Shown piece after piece: positions 1-11,592 of a stretch of 64,000 nucleotides of DNA. The stretch is from Chaetomium olivaceum (lineage: Eukaryota; Ascomycota; Sordariomycetes; Sordariales; Chaetomiaceae): assembly GCA_039881045.1 (NCBI GenBank), contig JAYWVB010000008.1, forward strand, positions 496,001-560,000. The letters run 5' to 3'. Within the stretch, counting starts at the first letter, position 1; each line of letters begins with the position of its first letter. Under the pieces are notes generated by a model, which saw nothing but the letters and a program-made list of their open reading frames with translations, was not told the origin of the DNA and did not search any database. The position numbers and the translations under genes are program-made.

Positions 1-1
1 A

Positions 2-775
2 TCACCACTGGTCAGGGTCTGCATCCGCAAACGTGGTCCCGAAAGCAATCTCATCAAACCAAATCTGGCGAAACGGCTGGTTGCCCGCATAATTCCCATT
101 ACTCCACCCATTCGCATACAACCCAACCCGAAACTGGAATGCGCCATTCTCCTGGATCGTAGTAGGAACACCCAAATCCTCGATCACCTTCTCTCCGTCA
201 TACCACAACTTGAATTACCCGTCGTCATTGCTCTCCCACCTCGACTGGATGACAATCTTGTGCCACACCCCTGCGGTGACCGTCTTGCCCGTGTTGATGT
301 TGGCTACCTGCTGGCTGCTAGAGGGGCACAGAGACCCATATTTGCGGCGTGCCCACAGCTGGTTGCCATGGATCCACACCATGGTGCTGGGCATCCAGGC
401 GTCGCACGTGCCGGGGAAGTTGGCGATGAACTGGGCAATGTTGTAGCCCTGGTTGGGCGTGAACTCCCATGTTTCTGACAGGCGGAACCAGAAGCCGTAG
501 AAACGGGTTTGGCCTTTGGAGTAGCCGTTGGCGGCGTGCACCTCGGTATGGTACAGGCCGTTGTAGTTCGGGTTGTGGGTGTGTGTCATCTTGAGGGCGG
601 TGGTGCCTTCCTTGACGACGTTGCTGACTTGTTCGATGGTGCCACCGCAGCCGGGGTCAATGTAGCTGTCGGACCAGCCACCGGTTGTGCCATGGTTGCT
701 GAAGAGCTGAGTGGCATGAACAACGGTGAAAGATACCGCCGCGAAGGCTGAGAGAAAGAGGCGTTGCAGATGCAT
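2..775 (-). pseudogene. PL20 glucuronan lyase with one premature stop
   Basis: The reading frame from the ATG at 775 to the TGA at 2-4 is 258 codons, the usual size of secreted fungal PL20 glucuronan (endo-beta-1,4-glucuronan) lyases. It begins with a signal peptide (MHLQRLFLSAFAAVSFTVVHA) followed by a jelly-roll-type lyase body containing GGWSDSYIDPGCGGT, FYGFWFRLSETWEF and the C-terminal FRQIWFDEIAFGT. The enzyme would cleave beta-1,4-linked polyglucuronate outside the cell. The frame is intact except for one TAA at 215-217, between ...ESNDDG and FKLWYDGEKV; both sides are in the same frame, so this is a substitution and not an indel. The ATG at 775 was chosen because it gives the signal peptide; the frame stays open upstream to 895. 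It is either a recent null allele or a sequence error. The family call is from recognition of the motifs, not a search. Confidence 0.75.
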
Positions 776-1120
776 TTTGTAGGCTGCTTGAACAATGACG
801 TTTCGATTATTGCCTGAAAAACGTAGTCCAAGAGGTGGCATCTTATAGATATGTCTCAAATCCTCTTCCCTAACCGGCGAACTTCTTTGCCCCACCGTCG
901 CACGAGCTACCTCGCCATCATCGTGTCTGATTTCTCGCTAGGCGTACTATTCGCGCCTTTTAGGCGGGGTCTTGGCCGATGCGGATACGTCTGTTGGTTA
1001 GCGCAGGATTTATTGGTTTGGCTTTGGCCTATGATAACGAAGACGGGCAGGCTGCTGTCCAATCAGCACACAAGCAGGATCTCATCGTGCCATGCAAGAT
1101 ATTTCAGCTCGTCCAGATAG
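776..1120. other. Upstream region of the PL20 gene
   Basis: No gene is seen here. It is the presumed promoter of the PL20 gene, cut about 345 bp upstream of its start codon by the LINE insertion that begins at 1136. Confidence 0.5.
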
Positions 1121-1135
1121 TAAGATGCAAACATG
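1121..1135. repeat. Target-site duplication, left copy (LINE)
   Basis: The 15-mer TAAGATGCAAACATG is repeated exactly at 2181-2195. The two copies bracket the LINE fragment, as expected of target-primed reverse transcription. Confidence 0.9.
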
Positions 1136-2180
1136 CGAGCCGGTAAAGAAAGGCATCACCGGGGCCCTCGGGAAGGTCCAGAACAAAAGCTTGCGGATTG
1201 TGGCGGGAGCCTTCAAAGCCACTCCCATTCGCAACCTCGAGACGGAGACGTGGGTGCCACCGTTAGACCTGTATTTCAACAAACGGCTTGCAGACTTTGA
1301 AACCAGACTCCAGCGAACCGACCTGGACGACGGCCATGGCGGCAAGAGGACCGCAGGGGGGATCATTCTCACTGCCTGTCGCAAGATACAGCAGAGGCTC
1401 CGCCCGAGGAGCGGCAACAGGGGCCGGCCGCGAACCGAGGGACTGCAGGAGCCCACGGCAGTGGAGAAAGCCGCGAGCACGATCGCGCGCTGGACGGGGG
1501 GAGCCGCAGACACGGACAGTGTGGTAGAGGACGCCTGGAGAGCGAGGTGGCTGAAGGAAGGAGACGGCAGAGCAGTCATCAGACCGGCGGACGACCTTGA
1601 CCATCAGCGGGAGACGCTGTTCCGGGACGAAACCCTAAGACGACACGACGGCCTGAGCAAGGTGAAGAGCTCTCTGCTGGTCCAGATCCGGACAGGGGCA
1701 GTAGGCCTACGGGACTTTCTGTTTACACGGGAAGTCCCAGAGGTCCTAACGCCCGCCTGCCAGTGCGGCGAGGGACGGGAGACTGCCGAACACCTGGTGG
1801 TGTGGTGTTTGGCTCCACCGCTGACTCGAAGATGGGAGAGAACTGATATTCGAACGCGACGGGACTTTTACTCTGTTCTACACGGTATTGATCCTACATC
1901 GGCACGGCTCGCGGGGAGGGTCCTGGAATGGCTAATGGACTCAGGAAGGCTGATGATGTTCAGTTTGGCCAGGAGGCTTGAGCTGGAAGCGGCGGCATAG
2001 CACGCACCTCCCTCGGAGGTCAGGAGGCCTCCTCTCTTTGTATACGCAGGCTCACGCACAGGTACTTTCCTTAACTGTCGGTATGGGTTTTTCATCCGGC
2101 CCGCGAGGGCGCGGTTTTCCTGTACATTAAATAGCTGAGGGTCCGGCACGCCTTAGGGCATAGCGGAGTATGAATAATAA
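1136..2180 (+). mobile_element. 5'-truncated Tad-like LINE (non-LTR retrotransposon)
   Basis: This 1,045-bp insertion is flanked by an exact 15-bp duplication and ends in a short TAA-type tail (GAATAATAATAA, overlapping the right duplication), the three hallmarks of a dead-on-arrival LINE copy. An open frame runs from the left boundary to the TAG at 2000 (ORF 1092-2000; its first residues are host DNA). The protein is the C-terminal end of a fungal Tad-clade reverse transcriptase: a segment reading LRIVAGAFKATPIRNLETE, then WVPPLDLYFNKRLADFE, and near the end a cysteine/histidine knuckle CQCGEGRETAEHLVVWC. The endonuclease and catalytic RT domains are missing, so it cannot move. About 180 bp of 3' UTR follow the stop. 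The frame is still open, which suggests a young insertion. Confidence 0.88.
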
Positions 2181-2195
2181 TAAGATGCAAACATG
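2181..2195. repeat. Target-site duplication, right copy (LINE)
   Basis: Exact second copy of TAAGATGCAAACATG, directly after the TAA tail of the LINE. Confidence 0.9.
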
Positions 2196-2960
2196 TCGTG
2201 CTCAGGAGAACGCAACCTCATGAGTAATCACATCCTCCATCTCACAAAGATATGCATGTCAGAACAGGCAGCCCGCGGCGCTCATACCAATAAACACATC
2301 GTAGCCCACCCACAAGCCCTAGCAGTCGCCTACCACTAGGTTCTAAGTGTAGAAATCGCTCGACTCGGTCGTTGCCAAATCCAAACCCCGCACAAACTGT
2401 GGATAACGATTGCCTTTTCCCTTCATATATCCGTATACCGCACCAATCATGGATGGCTTTTCACCGTCGAGTTCCACCACCTAAACCTTGTGTGAAACCC
2501 CAGACCATGCCCGATGTCGATTGGCGGCGGAAGTGGACTGATACACTAAGGAAGCACTCCACGCAATGTTACACAGCTATCCAGCCATCCTAGGACGGTT
2601 GACAACAGATAGCCGATACAGGCAGAGTAAACACCTTCGCGCAGGCGACATCGTTCTTCATCGAGCAGGCCGTGCTGTGACTCTCAAAGCTGGCCAGACG
2701 CCGTTCGTTAGGAGCCCTTGGCGGCGATTGCGAACACGCTGGTTAATATCACACTTTATCACAGCTCTGATGAGCACAGGGTGATCATAAAGAAAGATGT
2801 GTACTGTGGAGGGGAGGGGAAGACCTGGATCTGCAGGTCAGCCCCATACAAAAGTGGGCGGGCTTGCCCTAAACCTGTGGGGCAGATGCCCCAGCTGTCA
2901 CCCAGACGCCAACACTAACCCAGAGGTGACATGATTTAGCCGTGCCCTCACAGTGGTGGA
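2196..2960. other. No gene recognised
   Basis: Only short frames without recognisable motifs are present. The sequence could include the lost N-terminal half of the regulator relic that follows, but I could not see a Zn2Cys6 cluster in it. Confidence 0.4.
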
Positions 2961-2964
2961 ATGC

Positions 2965-3770
2965 TGAGCTCGTTGGAGCAAACTTGCTCGAGCTAACCGA
3001 GTGTGTGTACGATATCATACTTTTCGCTGAGGCAGACATCCAAGCGGCCTCCCGGGCAATCGTTGTTGTTTATGAGTGATGTCTCGGCTGGTACGAGAAT
3101 TTTTTCGAGGCGGCAGGACTCCCTTCGTGCTGTATGTGCAGTAAGTAGTCCCCCGGTCCGCTTACCTTACCAATCATTGCATGAGGCGTGTCGAAACACG
3201 GATTTTAAGTTACGATAGCATGTGTTACCGCTTTCTGCCTTCTTTGTGCGTTCAGGCCCTTCGTCAGCCTCGACTTGGCGAACTCTGAAGTCAAACACCA
3301 GGACATCTGCACGCAGGCCGCCCACTCGATTTTGACGCTGGCCCAGTATAATAACGCCCTCTTTATTCTCCGGCCTGTATCGAGTCTCGTCCCATACTTT
3401 ATCTGCGTGTCAGGTCTATTCAACTTTGCTATGGAGGACGACGGCGTTCAGGTTGGGCTGTTGCACCTGCGCCACAGCGACAGTGACCCAGTGATGACTG
3501 AGGCTTATCTCCAAGAAGGCGAGCTCGTAGGCGTCAAGCCGGCCGCCCTCTAGCAGTCCGGACATCCCACGTTAAGGTATCCGCGCTGCGCATGCTCGCT
3601 CACTCTTGGCCGAGATTGATTCGACATGCTTAGCGGCAATGACGGCGGACAAGATGCTGAGGGAGGGGGTTACAAGCAGGTTCAAGCAGCAGCAATTTGA
3701 TGATCAGATGACGATGGTAACAATCGATATGGTGCGCGGCGTCTGCGTATGCTATGTTGAAGTTTGAAAG
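2965..3770 (+). pseudogene. Relic of a fungal-specific (Zn2Cys6-type) transcription factor, C-terminal part
   Basis: Fragments in successive frames read like the middle-homology/C-terminal region of fungal binuclear-cluster regulators: LLELTECVYDIILFAEADIQ (about 2985-3060), WYENFFEAAGLPSCCMC (about 3090-3140, ending at a GTAAGT donor-like site), FCLLCAFRPFVSLDLANSEV and ICTQAAHSILTLA (about 3237-3345), RPVSSLVPYFICVSGLFNFA (about 3373-3435), then HARSLLAEIDSTCLAAMTAD (about 3590-3650). The pieces are in the order expected for the family. They are joined by frame changes and stops, and no DNA-binding domain lies upstream. The call rests on pattern recognition of this family; a profile search against the fungal transcription factor domain families would settle it. 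It is probably non-functional. Confidence 0.55.
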
Positions 3771-4060
3771 TACGGGTTCCAGAGATGAGAGGCTGGCAAA
3801 TTAAATCTTCAGTGTGCTGTGAGACTTTTCAACTACCAGGACCAGCGAAAGGAATTTATTTTACATACTCGAAGTCATCTGCTGCTTTGAAGAATTACCC
3901 TGCCTGTGGTCTGGAAAATCGTATCCAAGACATTCGCCACTCAAAGATCACAGCTCATGTTAGCAAGCATCCATGCCAACCACGAGCTATGGTCAGGTTT
4001 GGCTATGCTGACTATAACGGAATTGATAATTTCTTGGCGAGCAGATCAAGCCATGGCTCT

Positions 4061-6927
4061 TCAGGTATAACTGGAGTAGGTTGCGTCAAAGGTATCATGC
4101 GGACAAGCGCTGACATACGTCTTCGGCGCCGGCGTGAAGCATGCAGCCCCCCCAAGTCCATCCTCCCCAATGTACTCCTCCCGCCTCAAGAAACATGCTG
4201 CACAAAGTGCCTCATCAGCATCGTACTCCCCTATCCATTTCCTTCCATGGGACCGATAGAGCATTGCGGCTGCGTCGTAGAATGGGTCTCCCGGGGGGGC
4301 TAACTCCAAGGCCCAGTTTATCGTACTCGGTACACAGATGCTCAATGTCCTCCTCCGGCTCCTGAAAAAACTCCTCTTCTATGTTGCTCTCATCTATATC
4401 TCCGGTAGCCGTCACAGGCCGGGCAGGAACGACACCACATGCCTTGAGGTAGCGGGAGCAAGCGCAGCTGTACTTGTGCTCCGTTTCTCTGCACTTGTCA
4501 AAGGCGATGCGGCATGGCTGCACAAGGCCTTTGCTGAGCGTGGTGTAGTCGTTCCAGCATGTGTGACATCTCGTCAACTCGCTCCCCACCGGAGCCCCAA
4601 GTTCATCTTGTGCGTCCCGAACACGCTCTGCCAGCTCGTCGAGATCCAAACACAGCTCCCCGAGAACGACGTCCAACTCGCGTTTGATGATTTCCTTGGC
4701 GCTACCCAACACGTGAGATGACTTCTTAGCCCACGGGGAATATATCGTAGGCAGCATCCGATTGATATCCCGTTTGCCGAAGCTTGCGGTGACTGTAATC
4801 GGATCGTAGCCATCAATCTGGAGGAGTTGAGCTGCCTGAATAGCCAATGGAACCAAATCTCGCTGGCTTGCTCGCAGGGCTAGCCAATGTCTCATGGATG
4901 CCACGCGGGATTGATATTCGGCGCCTTCCCCTCCCATATCTGAATCAAGTAATAAGTGCAAGATGACCTGGCTATCGTGCTCCTCAAACAGAAACGCCCG
5001 CATCGCTTGCTGTAGTCCATGCCATACCGATTCGGCGCCTAGAGCCACGAGAATCTCAGTCTGCTTCTGACTGTACAGGCAGTACCTTAGACACTGGTCT
5101 CTGACATGCGGCTTTGCTCTTGATCCATCGAGGCAATCAAGTTGTGGCCTACGACCCAGCCGTCGGCGTTGAGCTCGGATACATCAAGGCACTCAGTGCG
5201 AAAGACGCGCATCATTTCAATTTTTGTGTCGAGGTGAGGTTGTGGCAGAACTCGGACCATATCGCCAGGGGAGACCTAGAAGGTGATGAGCCAGAGCAGC
5301 AGTTCAAGAGGAGGTGATGTCTTCTTACAGTGCATTCTCTGTTGGCCCTTCATACACAAGAGCTTGTTTGTTGGCACCTTTACTGATCAAAGTGGCGCAA
5401 AGGTCAATATGGCCGGAAGGAGCTGCGAACTACGGGTGGAGGTCAGCTCGCTGTCCTCGCCTCATCAAACCGGTGGTACTAAATGTACTGACGTGTAGCG
5501 GCGTCCACCCCTTCGGACTGGTGTCTTCCAGCGACGCGTCTCCGCGCTCAATCAGCCTCATCACGGCTTTTACGTTTCCCTCGCGGCAGAAATCGAAAAT
5601 GTATGAGTTTTCAGGCACAGCCCTAACCGTAGCTATGTTGAACTTCCAGCCAGCCGTTGGCGACCACTGCAGGTTCGCCTCGGCGCTGTACTTGAGGCCG
5701 ACGCGCGAGAGCCACGATGCCGGGTAGAAGATGAACGATGTGATGACTTCGAGCTGACCGGCCGATATGCTGAACGCTTCGGCTACCTTGAGAGTGCTGG
5801 TGCGAATCCAGATAGAGCGGAGTACAACGCCGATAGAAGACTTTCCGTAGCATGTTCTAGAACGACGAAAACCAGGCGGCGCTTTCTAGGCCGCGGACTG
5901 CTTGTTGGTAGTGCTGTCGGTCTGCTTTGATTGGGACTTTTCGTACTCCGTAACGGGAATCCTGCAGATTTTGTGTCCGTCGCTGTCATATGATCCAGTG
6001 TGGACGGCGTCAAAAGAGGTCACTTTGTTGAGGCTCGCCTCCATTAGTTGCTGCACCGTTCCGCTAGCAAAAAGATCATCTACTGCGAGATGCAGCGAGT
6101 GCTGCAGAAATTTCTGAACAACAGCGCTGGACGCAATTGCCGATAGTGAGGTGTCTCCGCTAATCACCTCCCTGTGAGACAGCGATTGCGTCTTTTCCCC
6201 AGAAGTTGGTGTGAAAGAATCGGCGTAGGAAGGCGGGGCGTCGGATTTTTTGCTTATAATAGGGTTCTGAAGCTGGCTTTTGATATCCGGCGTTGGTGAA
6301 CCGCAAACCTGTACGACTTGGACTTCGTCATTCGTGAAGCACATTGCTGGCCTCTGAATACTGCGGATGATAGTCAGGACTGCTGGCGATGATAAGGCGC
6401 TCTAGCTTACTTCTGGTACATCAACCCAAGCATAAGAGTGCTTCTGACCTCGCTCAGCTCTTTCCGAAACACCTCGACTTGCTTGATTTTGTTGGTCATT
6501 TGAAATTTAATCCACAGGCGTTCATGTTTTGGGGCTTCCATGACAGATCTGACGTCAAAGCCTCCGATAATTTTCTCGAGTCTCTACCATGTATTAGCTA
6601 TCTAGCACTAGCCTGTGACGGTGGACGCCATACGTACCCCGACTTTGACTTGACAAGATTTGAGGACTATCGTAACTGATGGCTCCAGATCCCCTTTGGC
6701 CGAGAGATCCTGCAGAATATTGCTGAGTAGAACAAGGCCCGTCTTTATCACGTCGACGGCAGCTGGGGCTCCTTGCAGCGACTCCCAGAATTCATAAAGC
6801 TTGAAGCAACTAATCGCTAGGCGGGACGCAACATCTGTCAACCCAACAGCTATATTTCGTCAGTGAGTTTAATGGCACCTGCCTAGGCGATGGACCTACC
6901 ACCCGTGATAATCGAGAATGGCTCCAT
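4061..6927 (-). CDS. Ankyrin-repeat protein with fungal STAND-type N-terminal domain
   Basis: Multi-exon gene reconstructed on the minus strand. The start at 6927 gives MEPFSIITG, and a 50-bp intron (6850-6899) joins it to AVGLTDVASRLAISCFKLYE: the classic N-terminal helical domain of fungal NACHT/ankyrin proteins. Further introns lie at 6584-6637 and 6354-6410, one ends at about 5889, and another falls within an ankyrin repeat near 5430-5500. A repeat of the form IFDFCREGNVKAVMRLIERG, then SPKGWTPLH, is followed by FAAPSGHIDLCATLISKGAN. The C-terminal half (5100-4061) is cysteine-containing and unfamiliar. Two frame changes remain: near 5050-5110, and at a run of seven G (4293-4299, plus strand), after which the good frame continues as DPFYDAAAMLYRSHG to a stop at 4061. 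Role unknown; such proteins are often linked to non-self recognition. No NACHT domain is present. Exon limits below 5900 are approximate. Confidence 0.65.
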
Positions 6928-8054
6928 AACAACGGTTGTCTGCAGGTATCTTCCAAAAGCAGCGTCTTTCGTTGAGTTTGTGTCTGTAGAAGATGAGCAC
7001 TGATCCGAGTTGGGCAGAAAAAAAGGGTGACGAGAGGGAAGACAACTCAGGAGATGACGTCCGGAAGTACAGAGTCGGGGTTTACAAAAACCCCTCTTCT
7101 CAGCACTCACCTTGCAAGGCTGCGTGACGGTGCACTGGAAGGTGGAAGGTGTGGTGCGATGGGGGCGAGTGGCTGCAGGATGGACAATGCGAGTGGACCA
7201 GCGAGCGTTAGTGGTGATAAGAACTGGACATCGCGTTTGCTTGGCAAAATCGCCCATTGTCGGAGCGAGAGCGGTGGCGGTACGATCAAACAAATCGCAG
7301 CAGAAGGTACTCCCACTTCCATTGAGAGACGAATGGCACAGAGTCATCCAAGGTAGTTCGCACCGATAATCCAGCCCACCACAGATGCGAACTACACAAA
7401 TAGGCCATAGCTACGGGAAAGATTCTCCCTTGATGTCGTACCGAGTCCATTTCAGCTTTCTCTTCTCGACGTACTCCCATGCTTCAGGCCCCTTTCTCAG
7501 GCACTCATGTCAAAGAGAACACTTCTATTCTCCATATCCACATCACCGTGCCCATCCGTCTGGGAATTCGTAACCTCTTATGCCATCAGTCCAAGAGCCA
7601 CCCTTCCTCCCTCCTCGGCATTCAAAAGCACTTCAACCCCTTAGGACGAGCATAATATATCCGTTACAGTGTTATTCCGGAAACAACTTTGTAGCAGGCC
7701 AGAACTACTACATCCCTCTCCAATCACAATCATGGAGGTCCCGGGTCCCGAGCGTTCGTCCACCGGGACATTGCCAGTCGAACAAAATTACAGCTTCACA
7801 GCAAAGATAGTTCCATACACTCGATGTGTTTGTACCTCACTTTAGGGAACAGTTCTTGATTTCTCACGTGAGCAGTATCATTTATTGCCCTCAATATCCG
7901 CCACCAGACACCTACTGGCTGAGCCAACACGCTTCAGACCGCACCCCTCCTATTCCTTCCATTTAATCTTTTTTTTTTTTTTTTTTTTACCTGTAGGCCT
8001 TTCACCACTCATTCTTCAATATTACCAACACTGTGCATTTTGAAGCGTGCATCA
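6928..8054. other. Intergenic region with a long poly-T tract
   Basis: I see no gene. A run of about 19 T lies at 7971-7989, just downstream of the GMC gene on the minus strand. Confidence 0.4.
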
Positions 8055-9863
8055 CTACCCCTCCCTAATCAAATCAGCACCCTTCTCAGCCAGCGCATAG
8101 ACACTCATGCTCGTTGTCCCCGCCACAATCACACTCATAACACTCGCATCAACAACCCTTAGTCTCTCCGCTCCATAAACTCTCAAACCCCCATCCACCA
8201 CACCCCCCCATTCCCTCCTCATCATCGCCGCCGTCCCAACGGGGTGGTACACACTCGGAATGCTCTGCTGTCTAAGCCATTCCCCCAGCATTTCATCACT
8301 CTCCCATCGCCGTCCGGGACGTGACTCGGTTGCATTATATTTTGCCAGCTCACCCGTTGTCATGATCTTTCTCAGAAACTTGATTCCTTCAACGGCTATG
8401 TCTATATCGACTGGGTTGGATGCGGCCCGGTAATCCACTATGGGTTCGTCTTCTGGAGAGGACGGATTGATGAGGACGGTACCCCGTGAGACGGGGTGGA
8501 TGTTGACTGGCGTGAAATCCGGGGAGCCGGAGGCCGAGATACGGAGAGAAGAGAAATTGTCCGAGAGCATCTCGCGTGCGTAGATTTCTTGTTGGCGACG
8601 GTAGCCGGCGATGATGGTTGGGTGGGTGTCGGCGGGGAGGTGAGCGGCGGGATCTTGAGCCAGATAGCGAGCGGCGAGAGAGGAAAAGTTAGGGGAGACG
8701 GTTGGCAGAGATAGGGAGACGCCGAGGCCTGTGCGCCCGAGGTTGTCCGGGGTTATTTGAGGGTTGAGGAGGTTTGGTGGGATGGGAGGGGGCGTGGAGA
8801 AGCGGAAGGAGACGGAGGAGTAGGAGTGGTCTTGGAAGTTGGAGCCCACGCCGGGGAGGTCTACTAAGACGGGGATACCGGCGCGTTGGAGGAGAGGGGC
8901 CGGTCCGATTCCGGAGAGTTGTAGAATTTGGGGAGTGTGGATTGCGCCGGCCGAGAGGATGACTTCGCGCTGAGCGATGATGGAGATCGAGTTGTTTGTG
9001 TTGCGCGGGGTAATGAGAATGCCAGTGGCTGTGGTAACACTGAAGAGGATCTTTTTGACACGAGTTCCTGGGAGGAGGTCATAGTTGGGCCGGTTTAGAT
9101 TGTCCCAGTGACCGGTGCGGGAGTAGGAACGTGAACCGGTTTTGGGGTTGGTTGAGGTCATCCAGTAGCTCATGCCAGTTTCACCATTGCCGCTGTCTTC
9201 GGTGGCTTTGATCCCGGGAAAGCTTTTGAGGGCTTGGTAAAACGGATAGATGCTTGGGCTAAGGTAGTTGGGATAAGTGGCAAAGATGCTGTGGTTGGTG
9301 TAGTTGTTGCCCCAATACTTCATGTCGTATTTGACGTTGAAGTCGGCTGGGATCCCAGGCTTTGGCGGCGTAAGCTGAATGCATTTCTTGAAGTATGTGA
9401 AGAATACTGTCCCAACTCCATGTGTTATTGGGAGAGGCTAACTCCCCCCAAATATCATAGTCTTTGGCATTTCCGCGTTGGAATATCATCCCGTTGACAG
9501 CGGAGCTGCCGCCGACAATACAGCCAATATCCACTGAGAATTTCCGATTTCCCAGCGCAGGAGATGGTGCAGAGGTGATGTTGTACATAATCTGGCCAGG
9601 CTCATTGCTGTCTTCCCCCGACATGCTTAGCAAAAGCTGCGACTTTGTGACTAGGACTTACCAAGATATCCATATTCAACCACAAGAACTGAGTGTTTTC
9701 CACTCTCGCTAAGCCGATCTGCGACGGTCAAGCCGGCAGTTCCCCCGCCAACAATAACATAGTCGTACGCGCTTTTGGCGTCCTTGTAGCTCTCTAGAAG
9801 AACTCCAAGAACTGGCGTTAGAAGGCAAACACCACAGGCGAGAGAGAGCATCCAACCAGCCAT
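8055..9863 (-). CDS. Secreted GMC-family FAD oxidoreductase
   Basis: The ATG at 9863 gives a signal peptide (MAGWMLSLACGVCLLTPVLG) followed by the FAD-binding Rossmann motif YDYVIVGGGTAGLTVADRL. A 50-bp intron (9612-9661, GTAAGT...AG) joins VLVVEYGYL to DSNEPGQIMYN. Later come the GMC signatures GCIVGGSSAVNGMIFQRGN and SAGAIHTPQILQLSGIGP, then the catalytic region SIPSVYHPVGTAAM with its histidine, and ASVMSVIVAGTTSMSVYALA. Total about 585 residues, typical for glucose/aryl-alcohol oxidase or cellobiose/choline dehydrogenase-like members. The substrate cannot be told from the sequence. One frame change of a single nucleotide occurs at about 9396-9399, where WSWDSIL should continue as YFKKCIQLTPPKP. 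Given similar slips in essential genes in this window it may be a sequence error; otherwise the gene is dead. Confidence 0.82.
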
Positions 9864-10754
9864 TGTGACGATGTTACCTTCTAGGATTGTCTTCCGCTCT
9901 CCTGATCCACAGAGATCCATTCACCTTTTATAGTACTCCCACCATCCAGGCTGCCCCGCTCGGTTGCGAACAAAATGCGAGGAATGACATATTCTCGGAT
10001 CCCGAGTGGGGGCGATGGTAGTATTGAGCAAATTGCAAGACGGAACGACCAGGACCGGATCCCAGCCGTTCACAAATTTTAAAGATACCGCCGTGCTAGA
10101 GGCAGTTACCGAGAACCCCGCATGATTTAGGGATATATGAGCGTCTTCTATGGTGGTCGTCAGCATGAAGCCTACAGGCTAAGTTACGTCAAGGGTTTGG
10201 TCAAACACATTGGTACAAAACTTGGCAGAGTAAGTCATTAGACGGTTTACCGATTGTCCAAGTCCGAAACTGTCCGAGCTGGGCCTTATATTGCTCAAAG
10301 CGAGAACGTGCCGGGCGTAATACAAATTATACAATATCCCAGCATTACATCAGCAATATTCTCTGAAACACAACACTCTTCAGATGCACTGTTTAACAAT
10401 CACGGTTAACCGTAAATATTTTAACAATCAGAGCATTGAGTCGGGCCGGGATGTCCCAGTTCTGGGCCCTCCTCTTAGCCGGGGACCATTTTTGGGCTTT
10501 GTGTAGAAGAATACTGTTTAGTAAGGCTCCGCTGTGTGCTGTGGGTTTAATAAGCACATATTAACCGAAGCTGGGTTGTGGTTGATCTGGGCTTATCAAG
10601 GTGATGAGGGATCACATGACTATGAGCATGGCACCGTCTATCAGAAACTCGACAACGTCGATATGCTTGCCGATATGAGCGCAGCGTGGCAATGTCTTCC
10701 TATGAGCACTCTGGAAGTGCGGCGTCTGCGCCGACGCAGTGATCAAACTACGGC
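9864..10754. other. No gene recognised
   Basis: Upstream region of the GMC oxidoreductase. Only short frames without motifs are present. Confidence 0.4.
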
Positions 10755-11270
10755 TTGAGCTCCTCCAGAGTCCCTGCGACCGCGATAGCATGTACTCGCG
10801 TCTCTCCCTCGCGGTCTGCCGGTTTAGTCAATGCGCCATACTCTAACGCCTTGACGGTTGCAATTGATACGCGTCCTGTCGTAGCGTCGATGCTAGTGCA
10901 AAGCCGTTCGTCCGTCTGTAGATTTCTGGGTGTTGAGGTCCGCCCCGGCCGCGACCTCGATACACGACGTAGCCCCTAACGTAGTCTCTAAGACCGATGG
11001 ATAGAACCGGCTATCGGAGCCTACGCTCGACGTCGCATTGTCTATTTCAGCCGCGATGAAGAGGAGCGCATTGTACCATTTGTCTAGCGAGCACAGAGTA
11101 GGGAATAAGCCGGCGTGGAGAACGGTTTGATCATCGACCGTGTAGCGGCGCGCAATGGCCTGGTGTAGCATCTCGCTGAGAGAGTTTGGGTTGTCGGCGA
11201 CCAACTGATTGAAGGTCCAGAATTGTGAAATTGAGAAGAGCCCGTCGCGGTCTCCATGGCTATTTCTTAT
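10755..11270 (-). pseudogene. Ankyrin-protein relic
   Basis: On the minus strand a frame starting near 11270 reads FSISQFWTFNQLVADNPNSL, then LSEMLHQAIARRYTVDDQTV, and ends in an ankyrin-like AGADLNTQKSTDGRTALH before a stop at about 10893. In a second frame below that, VKALEYGALTKPADREGETR followed by VHAIAVAGTLEELKP is another ankyrin-type repeat, ending at a TAG at about 10755. No start codon or N-terminal domain is visible. It looks like the tail of a decayed ankyrin gene, possibly of the same broad class as the gene at 4061-6927; they share no obvious identical stretch. Confidence 0.5.
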
Positions 11271-11591
11271 AACCCTGTAGAGGGGTATTATTCAGTCCTA
11301 TGATTCTGCTCCATTTTCTTAGTGAATGGAACACATACACAGGGCCGCGACCACAGCAGCAACACCTGCCAGAAACGCTCTTGCCATTACTATCGGCCCT
11401 CTAGTGTTGCTTGTACCAGCTGTAGACGCCGCTCCTCTTGCCTGTCCACTCAGCTCAGGCCCTAACTTGTCCACTCCATCCGTAATCGTTACAAGAACTA
11501 CACTAACCACGGTAGTTCAGCTCTGGAGTTCCACCAACCCTGTTGGCCAATCAGCCGTTCTAGGTTATGTGAAGGAGTTGTGCAGAAGTCC
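11271..11591. other. No gene recognised
   Basis: A 98-codon open frame (11326-11622, plus) has no recognisable motif and runs into the MITE; I do not support it as a gene. Confidence 0.35.
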
Positions 11592-11592
11592 C

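Noticed and set aside
215..217. Programmed stop-codon readthrough in the PL20 gene
   Set aside because: The context is TAA followed by TTC, not a known readthrough signal, unlike the UGA-CUA-G in copia.
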